Source: Micromonospora vinacea
GTDB taxonomy: Bacteria; Actinomycetota; Actinomycetes; Mycobacteriales; Micromonosporaceae
DNA length: 64,000 nt
Assembly: GCF_015751785.1 (NCBI RefSeq)
Contig: NZ_JADOTY010000001.1
Coordinates: 806,001 to 870,000, forward strand
Direction of reading: 5' to 3'
Shown: piece after piece, positions 1-7,198 of the stretch
How positions within the stretch are numbered: the first letter of the stretch is position 1
Layout: every line of letters starts with the position of its first letter
Made by a program: the position numbers and the translations under genes
Notes under the pieces: model-generated
Told to the model about the DNA's origin: nothing
Database searches by the model: none
Seen by the model: only the letters and a program-made list of their open reading frames with translations

Positions 1-2
1 AG

Positions 3-542
3 GCGATGTGGGGCAACCACAACGCGCTGCTGGTCGACCTCGGTGACCGACGCTGGCTGGCCGACGCCGGTATCGGCGACGGATTCATCCAGCCGCTGCC
101 GATGCGGGAGGGCCACCACACTCAGGGAAGCCTGACCTACCGGCTTGAGCGGCTCGATCCTGATACCTGGCGCTTCCACCACCGCCCCGGCGGAACCATC
201 GCCTCCTACGACCTCCGCCTGCGGCCACGGGAGATCGCCGACTTCGCCGCCCACTCCCGGGAAATGTCCACGTCCCCCACCTCGGCGTATGTCACCACGC
301 TCATGGCCGCTCGGCCGAGCGCCGACCACACCCTGGTCCTGCTGTCCCGGACGCTGCGCCGGCTCGGCGCCGCCCCCAGCACCCCCCAAACGATCGCCGA
401 CGTCGACGAATTCGCCAGAACGCTGTCCACTGACTTCCTCGTACCGCTCGACGACCTCGGCCCGGACGGCATCGCCCACCTCTGGCACAAGACAGGCACC
501 CAGGACGACCTGTGGCGCGCGCGGGTCCGCACCACCCCCTGA
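3..542 (+). CDS. nat: Arylamine N-acetyltransferase, C-terminal part (5' end outside window)
   Basis: This is the C-terminal part of a NAT-family enzyme, which moves acetyl from acetyl-CoA to arylamines or hydrazines in the cytosol. The frame is already open at the window edge, so the N-terminal domain with the catalytic Cys is missing here. What is seen: NHNALLVDL and RRWLADAGIGDG, which carry the His and Asp of the family's Cys-His-Asp triad, then a beta-rich middle, then STSPTSAYVTTLMAARP, which matches the conserved NAT segment before the lid helix. Size and order fit a normal NAT of about 260-280 residues. The gene ends 58 bp before the end of a convergent deaminase gene. The family is well supported; the substrate is not known. 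Confidence 0.85.
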   Translation, partial: AMWGNHNALLVDLGDRRWLADAGIGDGFIQPLPMREGHHTQGSLTYRLERLDPDTWRFHHRPGGTIASYDLRLRPREIADFAAHSREMSTSPTSAYVTTLMAARPSADHTLVLLSRTLRRLGAAPSTPQTIADVDEFARTLSTDFLVPLDDLGPDGIAHLWHKTGTQDDLWRARVRTTP

Positions 543-600
543 GCACTGGGCGACCCTCAGCGTCGGCTCAGCCGAGCCAAGCAGCTCCGACGGGCTCCGA

Positions 601-1026
601 TCAGTAGTAGTCGTCGATCGGCTGGCGTGCCTCGTCGAACAGCGCCGGCCCCTCGTACCGGACCGGGGGCAACGGCGGGGTGGCCGGCTTGACCTCCTCG
701 AACTGCTCGGTCGACAGGGCGTACACCACCCGCCCGAGGCCGGACCGGTCGATCGCCGTCGCGCACATCGGGCAGGGCTGGCAACTGGTGAACATGGTGG
801 TGCCGGCGGCCACCTCGGGAGAGAGTTCCCGAGCCGCCCAGCGGGCCAGCTTCAACTCCGGGTGGGCGCTGATGTCCGCGTCGGAGACCACTGTGTTGTG
901 GTCCTCGATCAGGACGACTCCTGCCGCGTCGACCAGCAAGGAGCCGAACGGCCGTTCGCCGGAAGCCCCCGCCCGCCTGGCGATTTCCACGGCGTGGCGG
1001 AGAAACTTCTCGTCGTCGGGGGTCAT
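601..1026 (-). CDS. Nucleoside deaminase (cytidine/guanine deaminase superfamily)
   Basis: A 141-residue zinc hydrolase that should deaminate a free base or nucleoside (cytosine-, guanine- or adenosine-type substrate). The catalytic zinc signature is visible: HPELK near residue 55, where His is the zinc ligand and Glu the proton shuttle, and PCPMC near residue 85, supplying the two Cys ligands. Length and motif spacing are those of small stand-alone deaminases of the GuaD/TadA type. The start overlaps the stop of the upstream LLM oxidoreductase gene by ATGA, so the two are translationally coupled and probably one mRNA. The exact substrate cannot be read from the sequence. Confidence 0.85.
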   Translation of the reverse strand: MTPDDEKFLRHAVEIARRAGASGERPFGSLLVDAAGVVLIEDHNTVVSDADISAHPELKLARWAARELSPEVAAGTTMFTSCQPCPMCATAIDRSGLGRVVYALSTEQFEEVKPATPPLPPVRYEGPALFDEARQPIDDYY

Positions 1027-1874
1027 CGATCCTCCTGGGTCTTGTGGTGTGCGGCCACTGCCGCAAGGGTCCGCCAGGCGCGTTCGGGCTGGCGGATCTC
1101 GGTCAGGTCGTCGTTGAACGGGTCCAGCACCACCGTCTCCGCGCCGAGCGCACGAAGCTTGTCCAGGTCGGCGGAGATCTGATCGATGGTGCCGACACCG
1201 GCGAGCCGGTCCGGGTCGGTGATCGGTTCCCGGGTCTCCTGGAGCGCGATCCGCGGCACCAACGCGGGCACCGGGCGACCCAACTCGTCGGCGATGTCCG
1301 TCAGTCGTCCGACCGCCTCGGCCAGCCGTGCCGGCGTGACCCGCAGCGGGTGCCAGGCGTCACCGAGCAGTACCGCGCGCCGCATGCCGGCCTCGCTGTT
1401 GCCACCGACCCAGATCGGGATCGCAGCCGTGTCGTAATCGTCGGTGTCCTGCCAGGCCTCGCGCATGGTGTGCAGGTACTCGTCGGTCAGCGCGCCCCGC
1501 TGCCGGAACGGCACGCCGAGCGCCTCGAACTCCTGCCGGGCCCAGCCGACGCCGACACCGAGGACGAGCCGGCCGCCGCTGAGCCGGTTGAGGTTCGCCG
1601 CCATCCGGGCGGTCAGCAGCGGGTGCCGGTACGGAACGATGAGCACCGTGGTGCCCAGCCGGACCCGGCTGGTCACCCCGGCCAGCCAGGACAGCGTGGT
1701 GAACGGCTCGTAGAACGGCGCCGGATACTGCTCGGCCACGTCCGGGGTCACCACTATGTGGTCGGAGACCATCAACAGGTCGAAGCCGAGACCCTCGACC
1801 GTCTGCGCCCACCGACGCAGCACGTCGGGGTCGGTTCCCGGGGCGAAGTTCGGTACGTTCACACCAATCTGCAC
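1023..1874 (-). CDS. LLM-class (F420-dependent type) oxidoreductase
   Basis: A 283-residue TIM-barrel luciferase-like monooxygenase family protein, probably using coenzyme F420 as many actinobacterial members do. Seen: the N-terminal strand MQIGVNVPNFAPG, EGLGFDLLMVSDH, RVRLGTTVLIVPYRHP, and LSGGRLVLGVGVGWARQEFEALG, which are the standard family signatures. It has a GTG start, chosen because a TAGCGT box lies 6 nt upstream and no Shine-Dalgarno sequence is present, which fits a leaderless transcript. The stop overlaps the start of the deaminase gene by 4 nt. The substrate is unknown. Confidence 0.87.
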   Translation of the reverse strand: MQIGVNVPNFAPGTDPDVLRRWAQTVEGLGFDLLMVSDHIVVTPDVAEQYPAPFYEPFTTLSWLAGVTSRVRLGTTVLIVPYRHPLLTARMAANLNRLSGGRLVLGVGVGWARQEFEALGVPFRQRGALTDEYLHTMREAWQDTDDYDTAAIPIWVGGNSEAGMRRAVLLGDAWHPLRVTPARLAEAVGRLTDIADELGRPVPALVPRIALQETREPITDPDRLAGVGTIDQISADLDKLRALGAETVVLDPFNDDLTEIRQPERAWRTLAAVAAHHKTQEDR

Positions 1875-1880
1875 CCGTCC

Positions 1881-1886
1881 ACGCTA
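1881..1886 (-). promoter_or_regulatory. -10 box of a leaderless promoter
   Basis: TAGCGT on the minus strand ends 6 nt before the GTG start of the LLM oxidoreductase. No ribosome binding site is present, so transcription probably begins at the start codon. Confidence 0.5.
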
Positions 1887-1973
1887 GCCACTGTGGACCG
1901 TTGTGGGAACGCCGTGGCCCGCCTGAACCACCAGGCAGCTGGCACGAACCGCCGCACGGTTCAGGAGGACCAG

Positions 1974-2855
1974 ATGGAACTGCCCGAGGGGCTCGACTGG
2001 GTACGCGGGTCACCGGCCGGTCGCGCCTGGCTGGCCGCACTTCCCACGTGGCTGGCCGAGTGCGCCGAGCGCTGGTCGCTGCGGGTCGGGCCGCCCTTTC
2101 GGCAGGCGTACGCCTCACTGGCGCTCCCCGCCGAGATGCCCGACGGCACTGCGGTGGTGCTGAAGCTCCAGTACCCCGACGAGGAAAGCCGGCACGAAGC
2201 CGACGCGTTGGCCCACTGGGGCGGTGACGCGGCGATCCGTCTGCTCGCCCACGACCCCGGGCGGCGTGCCCTGCTGCTCGAACGCTGCCAGCCCGGCACT
2301 CCCCTGCACGACCTCCCGCTGGACCGGGCGCTGGACGCGGTGATCGCGCTGCTCCCCCGGCTCTGGCGACCGGCCGGCGCGCCGTTCACCCCGCTGGCGC
2401 AGGAGGCCGCCCGTTGGATCGACCGGATGCCCAGGGCCTGGGAACAGGCCGGCCGGCCGTACGAGCGGCGGCTGCTCGACGCGGCGCTCGACCTGCTCGG
2501 CGGCCTGGCATCCAGCCAGGGCGAACAGGTACTCGTCAACCAGGACCTGCACGCCGGCAACGTGCTCGCCGCCGACGCCCTCCCCGGCGACCGAGGGCCG
2601 TGGCTGGCGATCGACCCGAAGCCGCTGACCGGAGAACGGGAATTCTCGGTCGTGCCGATGGTGCGCGGCCCGGAGTTGGGGCACTCGCCGGTCGCCGTCC
2701 GGCACCGACTGGACCGACTCAGCACCGACCTGGGGCTGGACCGGGAACGGGTCCGGGGTTGGACGATCGGCCACACGCTGTCCTGGAGCGTCGCCGACGA
2801 CAGCGTCTTCCCCCAGAAGATCGACGTGGTCCGCTGGCTGCTCGACAGCGCCTGA
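1974..2855 (+). CDS. Aminoglycoside/hydroxyurea phosphotransferase-family kinase (APH(6)-like)
   Basis: A 293-residue protein-kinase-fold small-molecule kinase of the streptomycin 6-kinase/hydroxyurea phosphotransferase type. Seen: a nucleotide-binding lobe with TAVVLKLQYPDEESRHEADAL (Lys plus the Glu of the alpha-C helix), ALLLERCQPG as hinge, the catalytic loop VNQDLHAGNVLAA (Asp, His, Asn), and AIDPKPLTGEREFSV, whose Asp replaces the DFG Asp. The reading frame is open far upstream, but the ATG at 1974 is chosen because AGGAGG stands 5 nt before it. Such genes are widespread in actinomycetes and often do not confer resistance; the natural substrate is unclear. The gene faces the Nei gene convergently. 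Confidence 0.85.
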   Translation: MELPEGLDWVRGSPAGRAWLAALPTWLAECAERWSLRVGPPFRQAYASLALPAEMPDGTAVVLKLQYPDEESRHEADALAHWGGDAAIRLLAHDPGRRALLLERCQPGTPLHDLPLDRALDAVIALLPRLWRPAGAPFTPLAQEAARWIDRMPRAWEQAGRPYERRLLDAALDLLGGLASSQGEQVLVNQDLHAGNVLAADALPGDRGPWLAIDPKPLTGEREFSVVPMVRGPELGHSPVAVRHRLDRLSTDLGLDRERVRGWTIGHTLSWSVADDSVFPQKIDVVRWLLDSA

Positions 2856-2873
2856 GGTCCGGCACCGGGCGGG

Positions 2874-3683
2874 TCAGCCGGCTTGGCAGGTACGGCACCA
2901 GTACAGGTTGCGGCCGGCCAGTTCGCCGCGGCTGACCTCGGTGCCGCAGACGTGGCACGGTGCCCCGGGGCGGCGGTAGACGTACACCTCGCCACCGTGC
3001 CGGTCCACCCGCGCCGGCCGGCCCATCGCCTCGGGCAGGTGCGCGTCGCGGACCGTGTCGATCCGGCCGTGCTCGACCGCGAGCCGCATCAACCCGACCA
3101 GGTCGACCCAGAGCGCGTCCCACCCGGCCCTGGTCAATTGCCGTCCCGGCATCGTGGGAGGCAGCCCCGCCCGGAACAGCGCCTCGGTCACGAAGATCAG
3201 GCCGGTGCCGGCCACCACCGACTGATCCAGCAGCAACGCGGCGAGAGGTGTGGGGCTGCGGGCGACCCGGGTGTACGCCCGCTCCGGGTCGGCGTCGGCG
3301 CGCAACGGATCCGACCCGAGGCGGTCCCGCAGCGCGGCCACCTCGGGTGGGGTGAGCAGCTCACAGGCCGTGGGCCCGCGCAGGTCGAGCCAGTGCCGGT
3401 CGCTGGCCAGCCGCAGCCGCACCTGACCCACGGGCTCCGGCGGCTCCCCCGACCCGTCGGTGAACTTGCCGTACAACCCGAGGTGTACGTGCAGAGTCAG
3501 CTCGCCGGCGTAGTGGTGCAGCAGGTGCTTGCCGTACGCCTCGGTGCCCTCCAGTACGGTCCCGGTGAGCCGGGCGGCACCCTCGGCGAAACGGCCCTGC
3601 GGGCTCGCGGCGTGCAGCTTGTCCCCGGCGAACAGCTCGGCGTGCCGGGCCGCCAGGCGGTGGATCGTGTGTCCCTCTGGCAC
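2874..3683 (-). CDS. nei: Fpg/Nei-family DNA glycosylase (endonuclease VIII-like, Nei2)
   Basis: A 269-residue base-excision DNA glycosylase/AP lyase for oxidised bases. In this family the catalytic nucleophile is the N-terminal Pro left after Met removal, followed by Glu. The sequence reads MPEGHTIHRLA only if translation starts at the GTG at 3683; a TTG start at 3692 would add three residues before the Pro and block catalysis, so 3683 is chosen. The H2TH region (LLDQSVVAGTGLIFVTE) lies near residues 155-175. A C-terminal zinc finger is seen with CHVC and CRTC separated by about 17 residues. A TATCCT box 8 nt upstream and the absence of a Shine-Dalgarno sequence suggest a leaderless mRNA. 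Confidence 0.93.
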   Translation of the reverse strand: MPEGHTIHRLAARHAELFAGDKLHAASPQGRFAEGAARLTGTVLEGTEAYGKHLLHHYAGELTLHVHLGLYGKFTDGSGEPPEPVGQVRLRLASDRHWLDLRGPTACELLTPPEVAALRDRLGSDPLRADADPERAYTRVARSPTPLAALLLDQSVVAGTGLIFVTEALFRAGLPPTMPGRQLTRAGWDALWVDLVGLMRLAVEHGRIDTVRDAHLPEAMGRPARVDRHGGEVYVYRRPGAPCHVCGTEVSRGELAGRNLYWCRTCQAG

Positions 3684-3691
3684 AGGTGCCA

Positions 3692-3697
3692 AGGATA
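3692..3697 (-). promoter_or_regulatory. -10 box of a leaderless promoter
   Basis: TATCCT on the minus strand, 8 nt before the GTG start of nei. It overlaps the alternative TTG codon at 3692, a further argument against that start. Confidence 0.45.
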
Positions 3698-3772
3698 GCC
3701 AGCCCCACCCGACTGGACCGCGCGCTGATCGACTCGCGTCCCGGCGGTGGGTTGTTCGGGGTGGCGGGACGG

Positions 3773-3973
3773 TCAGCCCTGACGCTGCTCCTTGACTCCG
3801 CTCACGAACGCGGCCCAGGTGGCCGGGGCGAAGGTCAGTGTCGGGCCGGTTGGGTCCTTGCTGTCCCGTACGCCCACGACGCCGGGGAGGTTGTCGGCCA
3901 CCTCGACGCAGTCACCGCCGCTCCCGCCGCTGCGGGTGCTCTTGCGCCAGGTGGCACCGGCAAGGTCAGTCAT
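3773..3973 (-). CDS. DUF397 domain protein
   Basis: A 66-residue protein with the full DUF397 pattern: a W-x-K-S-x-x-S (ATWRKSTRSGG) start, a G-x-x-C-V-E-V-A (GDCVEVAD) core, VGVRDSKDPTGP, then FAPATWAAFVSGVK. DUF397 proteins are found only in actinomycetes. They sit next to XRE/DUF5753 regulators and are believed to work with them as small partners, as in the WhiJ and AbaA-type loci of Streptomyces. The gene overlaps the end of its XRE partner by 8 nt. Its ribosome binding site GAGGAG lies inside that gene, so expression is coupled. Confidence 0.93.
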   Translation of the reverse strand: MTDLAGATWRKSTRSGGSGGDCVEVADNLPGVVGVRDSKDPTGPTLTFAPATWAAFVSGVKEQRQG

Positions 3974-4853
3974 GATGCTCCTCGGTGATCGAAGTGATCA
4001 TTTTCTCTGATTCTGCCTCACCCGACGCGAGCGCTTCCAGGTCCGACCAGACATGTTCGTAGGCCGCCACCTCGGCCGGCTTGTCCAGGTACAGCGCTCC
4101 GGTGATGTTCTCGACGTAGACGGTGGTCGGCTCGGTCGACGCCCTCCCAAAGGCCTGCGGGAAGTCCAGCAGGACGAAGGTGCCGCTCTCGCTGGCCAAC
4201 GGCGGACCGGCGGCGAGCGGCAACACCCGCAGGCTCACGTTCGGCAGCGCGGCCACGTCGAGCAGGTGTTGCAACTGCTGAGCCATCGCCCGCCGATCGG
4301 GGATCGTGCGCCGCAGCACGGCCTCGCTCAGAACGACCCGCAGGGTGGGAGCAGAGGGCAGTCGGCGCACGAGAATGCCCTGTCGTTGCAGCCGAACCTC
4401 CACCAGCTTCTCCCGTTCCTCCCCGCGCATCGTCGGATTCTTCCGCCGGAACAACTCGCTGGCGTACTCCCGGGTTTGCAGAAGCCCGGGGATCAACTCC
4501 GAGTCATATCGGCGAATCAACGTGGCCGACGATTCCAGGCCGACGTACAGCGAGAACCACGACGGAACGACATCGCCGTACGAATGCCACCAACCCCGGG
4601 CTCGAGTCTCTTTCGCGAGGCTGGCGACGATCTCCCCCATGTCGTCGGTCACCCGATAAAGAACGCACATCGCGCGGGCGTCCACCACGCGCACCGGGAC
4701 CAACCCCTTCTCGATGCGCCAGACCTTCTGCCGCGAGCAGTCCAGTGCTTCGGCTGCGGCGTCCAGCGTCACGGAGGCATCCTCGCGGAGCTGCGTGAGC
4801 AGCCGTCCGAGTTGCCGCCGAGGGACCGTGGACCCGCTTGTTTCATCCGTCAT
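3966..4853 (-). CDS. Helix-turn-helix (XRE) regulator with DUF5753 domain
   Basis: A 295-residue DNA-binding regulator of the WhiJ/AbaA-associated class. An N-terminal XRE helix-turn-helix occupies residues about 12-65 (LRRLL-type helix, SRQKVWRIEKG recognition helix). A DUF5753 domain fills residues about 95-280, with YVGLESSATLIRRYDSELIPGLLQT and YVENITGALYLDKP as typical family blocks. The gene heads a unit with the DUF397 gene. Divergently lies a pair of small genes (56 and 93 aa), so the whole set looks like one regulatory locus. Upstream of its start the heptamer TGCAACA occurs twice (4853-4859 and 4875-4881), a possible operator. The ligand or signal is unknown. Confidence 0.93.
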   Translation of the reverse strand: MTDETSGSTVPRRQLGRLLTQLREDASVTLDAAAEALDCSRQKVWRIEKGLVPVRVVDARAMCVLYRVTDDMGEIVASLAKETRARGWWHSYGDVVPSWFSLYVGLESSATLIRRYDSELIPGLLQTREYASELFRRKNPTMRGEEREKLVEVRLQRQGILVRRLPSAPTLRVVLSEAVLRRTIPDRRAMAQQLQHLLDVAALPNVSLRVLPLAAGPPLASESGTFVLLDFPQAFGRASTEPTTVYVENITGALYLDKPAEVAAYEHVWSDLEALASGEAESEKMITSITEEHHD

Positions 4854-5101
4854 GCAACATCACCGCTCTCTTCCTGCAACACCTGATGTTTCACCCCGTA
4901 CGCATTTCCTTACCATTCCTCGTGCGTCAATACGGCCTGAGGCTAAGGGCGATCGGGGCGTTGCACAAGGTGGCCAGCGTGGAACATGCTGTCACGCGTC
5001 AGGAACTCCCAGAAATGGCGTCGGGAATGGCGTCGACAATAGCCCGGACGCTTATCGGCACATCGGCCGACGTGACGCTGTTCCTCGGGAAGGACGCCAC
5101 A

Positions 5102-5272
5102 ATGCGCGTGTCGTACAACGAATACGTCTTGGTCACTGCGCTGACCCTTGCCCGTCGGCACCGTCCGGTCTGGAGTTGGACACGCTGGCGCACGGTGTGC
5201 CGTTGCGGCGCGGACCTGCCCTGCCGGGCGCGGCACCGCATCCCGATCAACCGCGGGCACTGGCCGACGTGA
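5102..5272 (+). CDS. Small hypothetical protein with CRCGADLPC motif
   Basis: A 56-residue basic protein, starting MRVSYNEYVLVTALTLARR and containing WSWTRW, CRCGADLPC and HRIPINRGHW. The three closely spaced Cys and the His suggest a small metal-binding fold, but I recognise no named domain. The ATG at 5102 is preferred to an upstream ATG in the same frame because GGGAAGGA lies a short distance before it and because the upstream extension looks non-coding. The stop overlaps the GTG start of the next gene by GTGA. From memory, similar short proteins accompany XRE/DUF397 loci in Micromonospora; that is recollection, not something tested here. Confidence 0.7.
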   Translation: MRVSYNEYVLVTALTLARRHRPVWSWTRWRTVCRCGADLPCRARHRIPINRGHWPT

Positions 5273-5550
5273 CCGGACTCATGCCCGGCGACCTGCTGCT
5301 GATCGGCGAGGCGTGCTCAGTGCAGTTCACCGGTGACCGGGCGCTGCGCTTTCGACTGGTGAGCGTGGACCCGCGCCCGACCTACCAGGGGTGGGTGTGG
5401 TTGACCGGTTACGTACTGAACGACAAGGGCCTGGCCGTCGACAAGCGGGAGGTGTTCGTGCAACAGGCCGGCCTGCGGGTGCTCCGCGCCGCGCCCACCC
5501 GTGCCCCCGCTGATCGACTCGGGTTCAAGGAAACCGGGGTGTCCACGTAG
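5269..5550 (+). CDS. Small hypothetical protein, coupled to the preceding gene
   Basis: A 93-residue protein starting (GTG) VTGLMPGDLLLIGEACSV, with a beta-rich pattern: RFRLVSVDPRPTYQGWVWL, TGYVLNDKGLAVDKREVFV. Alternating strands and Gly-Trp turns suggest a small beta-barrel, but no named family is recognised. The start is fixed by the 4-nt GTGA overlap with the 56-aa gene. Together the two form a bicistron divergent from the XRE/DUF397 pair, so a role in the same regulatory locus is inferred. No signal peptide or membrane segment is seen. Confidence 0.7.
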   Translation: MTGLMPGDLLLIGEACSVQFTGDRALRFRLVSVDPRPTYQGWVWLTGYVLNDKGLAVDKREVFVQQAGLRVLRAAPTRAPADRLGFKETGVST

Positions 5551-5585
5551 GCGGGACACCGCGACCTCCAGAAAACCGAGTCGAT

Positions 5586-5629
5586 CAAGGCCGAGCCGGG
5601 ACCAAGGCCGAGCCGGGACCAAGGCCGAG
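5586..5629 (+). repeat. 17-bp tandem repeat, about 2.6 copies
   Basis: The unit CAAGGCCGAGCCGGGAC occurs at 5586-5602 and 5603-5619, and its first 10 bases again at 5620-5629. It lies between the small-protein gene and the membrane-protein gene, outside any supported coding region. Confidence 0.85.
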
Positions 5630-5773
5630 GCAGGGCGAGGGCCGGTCAAGGCGGGTCTTGGCGGCCGTACCCAGGATTGGTGTCAAGAAACGCCCAGGTG
5701 GGTATTTGGGGGGCGACACCGCGTGGGTGCCACCCTTTCCGTCGGCCACCACGCATTCATCAGGAGGTGTGTA

Positions 5774-6673
5774 GTGGTCAGGATTCCTTCGCTGTCCCGC
5801 CGGTCCGAGCCGGCACCGACGCGGGACGAGAACCTCGACGGCCGCGTGGACGGCCGTGACACCCCGGTCACCGAGACCGGCCAGTCCGACGACAGCGTCG
5901 GCCGACCGGTGGTCACCGACCGGGACGAGGACCAGACGACGTACCGCAGCGCCGGCGCGACCGGCGACCAGACCAGCGAGGCCGAGCGGCGGGCCAACGA
6001 GCGGGCGGCGGTGGCCCGAGCCGCCACCGCACGACCGGCGGAGACCGAGCCGCGGGGCACCGCCCGCCCTGTCGCACCCGAGCCTCTGAACGGCACGACC
6101 CGCCCCGTCGCACCCGAGCCGGTGAACGGTACGACCAGCCCGGTCACACCCGAGCCCCGCACCGCCAACACTCTGGTGACCGGGTCCCGGCCCACCGTCG
6201 CCCCGACGACGGCACGGACCGCCGAGCGGGACGCCGACCTCGACGGCACCACCCGTCGGCCCGACACCACCGACCGTGTCACCACCGACCGCCCGGTCGA
6301 CCCGACTCCGGACGTGACCACGCCCGAGCCGCCGGTGACGCGTGGCCCGAAGCCGCGCGCCAGCCTGCTCGCCACCCTCGGCCTGATCGTCTCGGTCGTC
6401 GGCGCGATGTTCGTGCTGACCGGGACCCTGGCCGGGTACGGCATCGGGCTCGGCGCGTTCGGTGCGGTGCTCGCGGTGCTCGGCCTGATGGCCACCCGCC
6501 GTCGGCACGTCGCCGGCAAGACCGACGCGCTCTTCGGCGTGATGATCGGGCTGGCCGCGGTCGTGATCGGGGTGCTCGCGATGACCGGCCAGTTCGACTG
6601 GCCGACCACTGACGGCGACTGGGTGCAGCGCTTCCGGGAGTGGCTTGACTCACAGTTTGTGGATCGTTTCTAG
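5774..6673 (+). CDS. Membrane protein with long Thr/Pro/Asp-rich N-terminal region
   Basis: A 299-residue protein. The first ~200 residues are low-complexity, rich in Thr, Arg, Pro and Asp, with repeated segments of the type GT(A/T)RPVAPEPLNGT; they are likely disordered and cytosolic. Three hydrophobic stretches follow: ASLLATLGLIVSVVGAMFVL, IGLGAFGAVLAVLGLMA and ALFGVMIGLAAVVIGVLAM, with a short basic loop RRRHVAGK between the second and third. A short C-terminal tail ends the protein. The GTG at 5774 is chosen because AGGAGG lies 6 nt before it, although the frame is open further upstream. No enzymatic domain is recognised and the function is unknown. Confidence 0.8.
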   Translation: MVRIPSLSRRSEPAPTRDENLDGRVDGRDTPVTETGQSDDSVGRPVVTDRDEDQTTYRSAGATGDQTSEAERRANERAAVARAATARPAETEPRGTARPVAPEPLNGTTRPVAPEPVNGTTSPVTPEPRTANTLVTGSRPTVAPTTARTAERDADLDGTTRRPDTTDRVTTDRPVDPTPDVTTPEPPVTRGPKPRASLLATLGLIVSVVGAMFVLTGTLAGYGIGLGAFGAVLAVLGLMATRRRHVAGKTDALFGVMIGLAAVVIGVLAMTGQFDWPTTDGDWVQRFREWLDSQFVDRF

Positions 6674-6691
6674 CGGGCACTGTTCCGCTCG

Positions 6692-6799
6692 CCGGTGATG
6701 CACCGGCGAACAGCCGGCGGTTCGCCGGCAGCCCGATCAGTCCGGTGGTTCACCGGCCGGGCGACACCCTTTCAGGGGCGGCGGTTCGCCGCCCCTGAA
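6692..6799. repeat. Cluster of four hairpins with 3-nt loops
   Basis: Four perfect stems follow one another: CCGGTG/CACCGG (6692-6697 and 6701-6706, loop ATG); GCCGGCG/CGCCGGC (6713-6719 and 6723-6729, loop GTT); CCGGTG/CACCGG (6742-6747 and 6751-6756, loop GTT); and a 13-bp stem (6771-6783 and 6787-6799, loop GTT). The last is strong enough to be a transcription terminator for the preceding membrane-protein gene, but four in a row with the same triloop is more than a terminator needs. Confidence 0.75.
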
Positions 6800-6895
6800 G
6801 TGTTTCCAGGGCCTGGCAGCTTCCCGGTGGGATGGGCTCCGGCCCGGAAACGAGACCCCTGCGCCAGCGACGGCCCGGCTTCGCCCGGCACGCCC

Positions 6896-6978
6896 CCTTT
6901 GCTCTGCTTCACTAGACGCAACACCTCACGTCCGGTATCCGGGCGTTGGCTGTTGCGTCCGATGAAGCAGAGCAAAGG
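6896..6978. repeat. 27-bp imperfect inverted repeat
   Basis: Arms at 6896-6922 and 6952-6978 match at 24 of 27 positions, around a 29-nt spacer. The outer part contains TTTGCTCTGCTTCA and the inner end is GACGCAAC/GTTGCGTC. No gene overlaps it. Confidence 0.85.
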
Positions 6979-7198
6979 CCACGCGAGACGCCTGCGGCAG
7001 GTGGCCCGGAACACGAATCCCGGCCCACGAAGCCTCCGACGCAACGATTCGCATTCGCAGAGCTCCCAGACGCAACGAATCTTCGGTCTGCGCAACTCTC
7101 GGTGGTGGATCCTGCCGCTGACGCCGCATACCGTTGAGCAACGGCGCCAGCCCGTGGGCCACGGTGGCCGGGCGCGCCCGACCCCTGGGAGCAGGACA

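Larger units (their letters stand above)
6674..7198. other. 525-bp intergenic region rich in hairpins and inverted repeats
   Basis: No convincing gene is seen between the membrane protein and the DDAH-like gene; the open frames here lack coding character. The first part holds four consecutive short-loop hairpins (6692-6799). The middle holds a 27-bp imperfect inverted repeat (6896-6922 and 6952-6978). The last part holds two copies of GACGCAACGA(A/T)TC (7038-7050 and 7069-7081). The octamer GACGCAAC also occurs in the inverted repeat arms, so the same motif recurs four times. Confidence 0.6.

Noticed and set aside
1044..1973. N-terminal extension of the APH-like kinase gene by 310 codons
   Set aside because: It runs antisense through the LLM oxidoreductase gene; a perfect AGGAGG marks the internal ATG at 1974.
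3684..3692. TTG start for nei giving an N-terminus MAPVPEG
   Set aside because: The catalytic Pro must be residue 2 before Met removal, which only the GTG at 3683 provides.
4838..5101. Longer start for the 56-aa protein
   Set aside because: The extension overlaps the XRE gene start and its control region, and looks non-coding; the ribosome binding site favours 5102.
6695..7198. Longer start for the DDAH-like gene
   Set aside because: The extra 168 codons read through the hairpin cluster and an inverted repeat.
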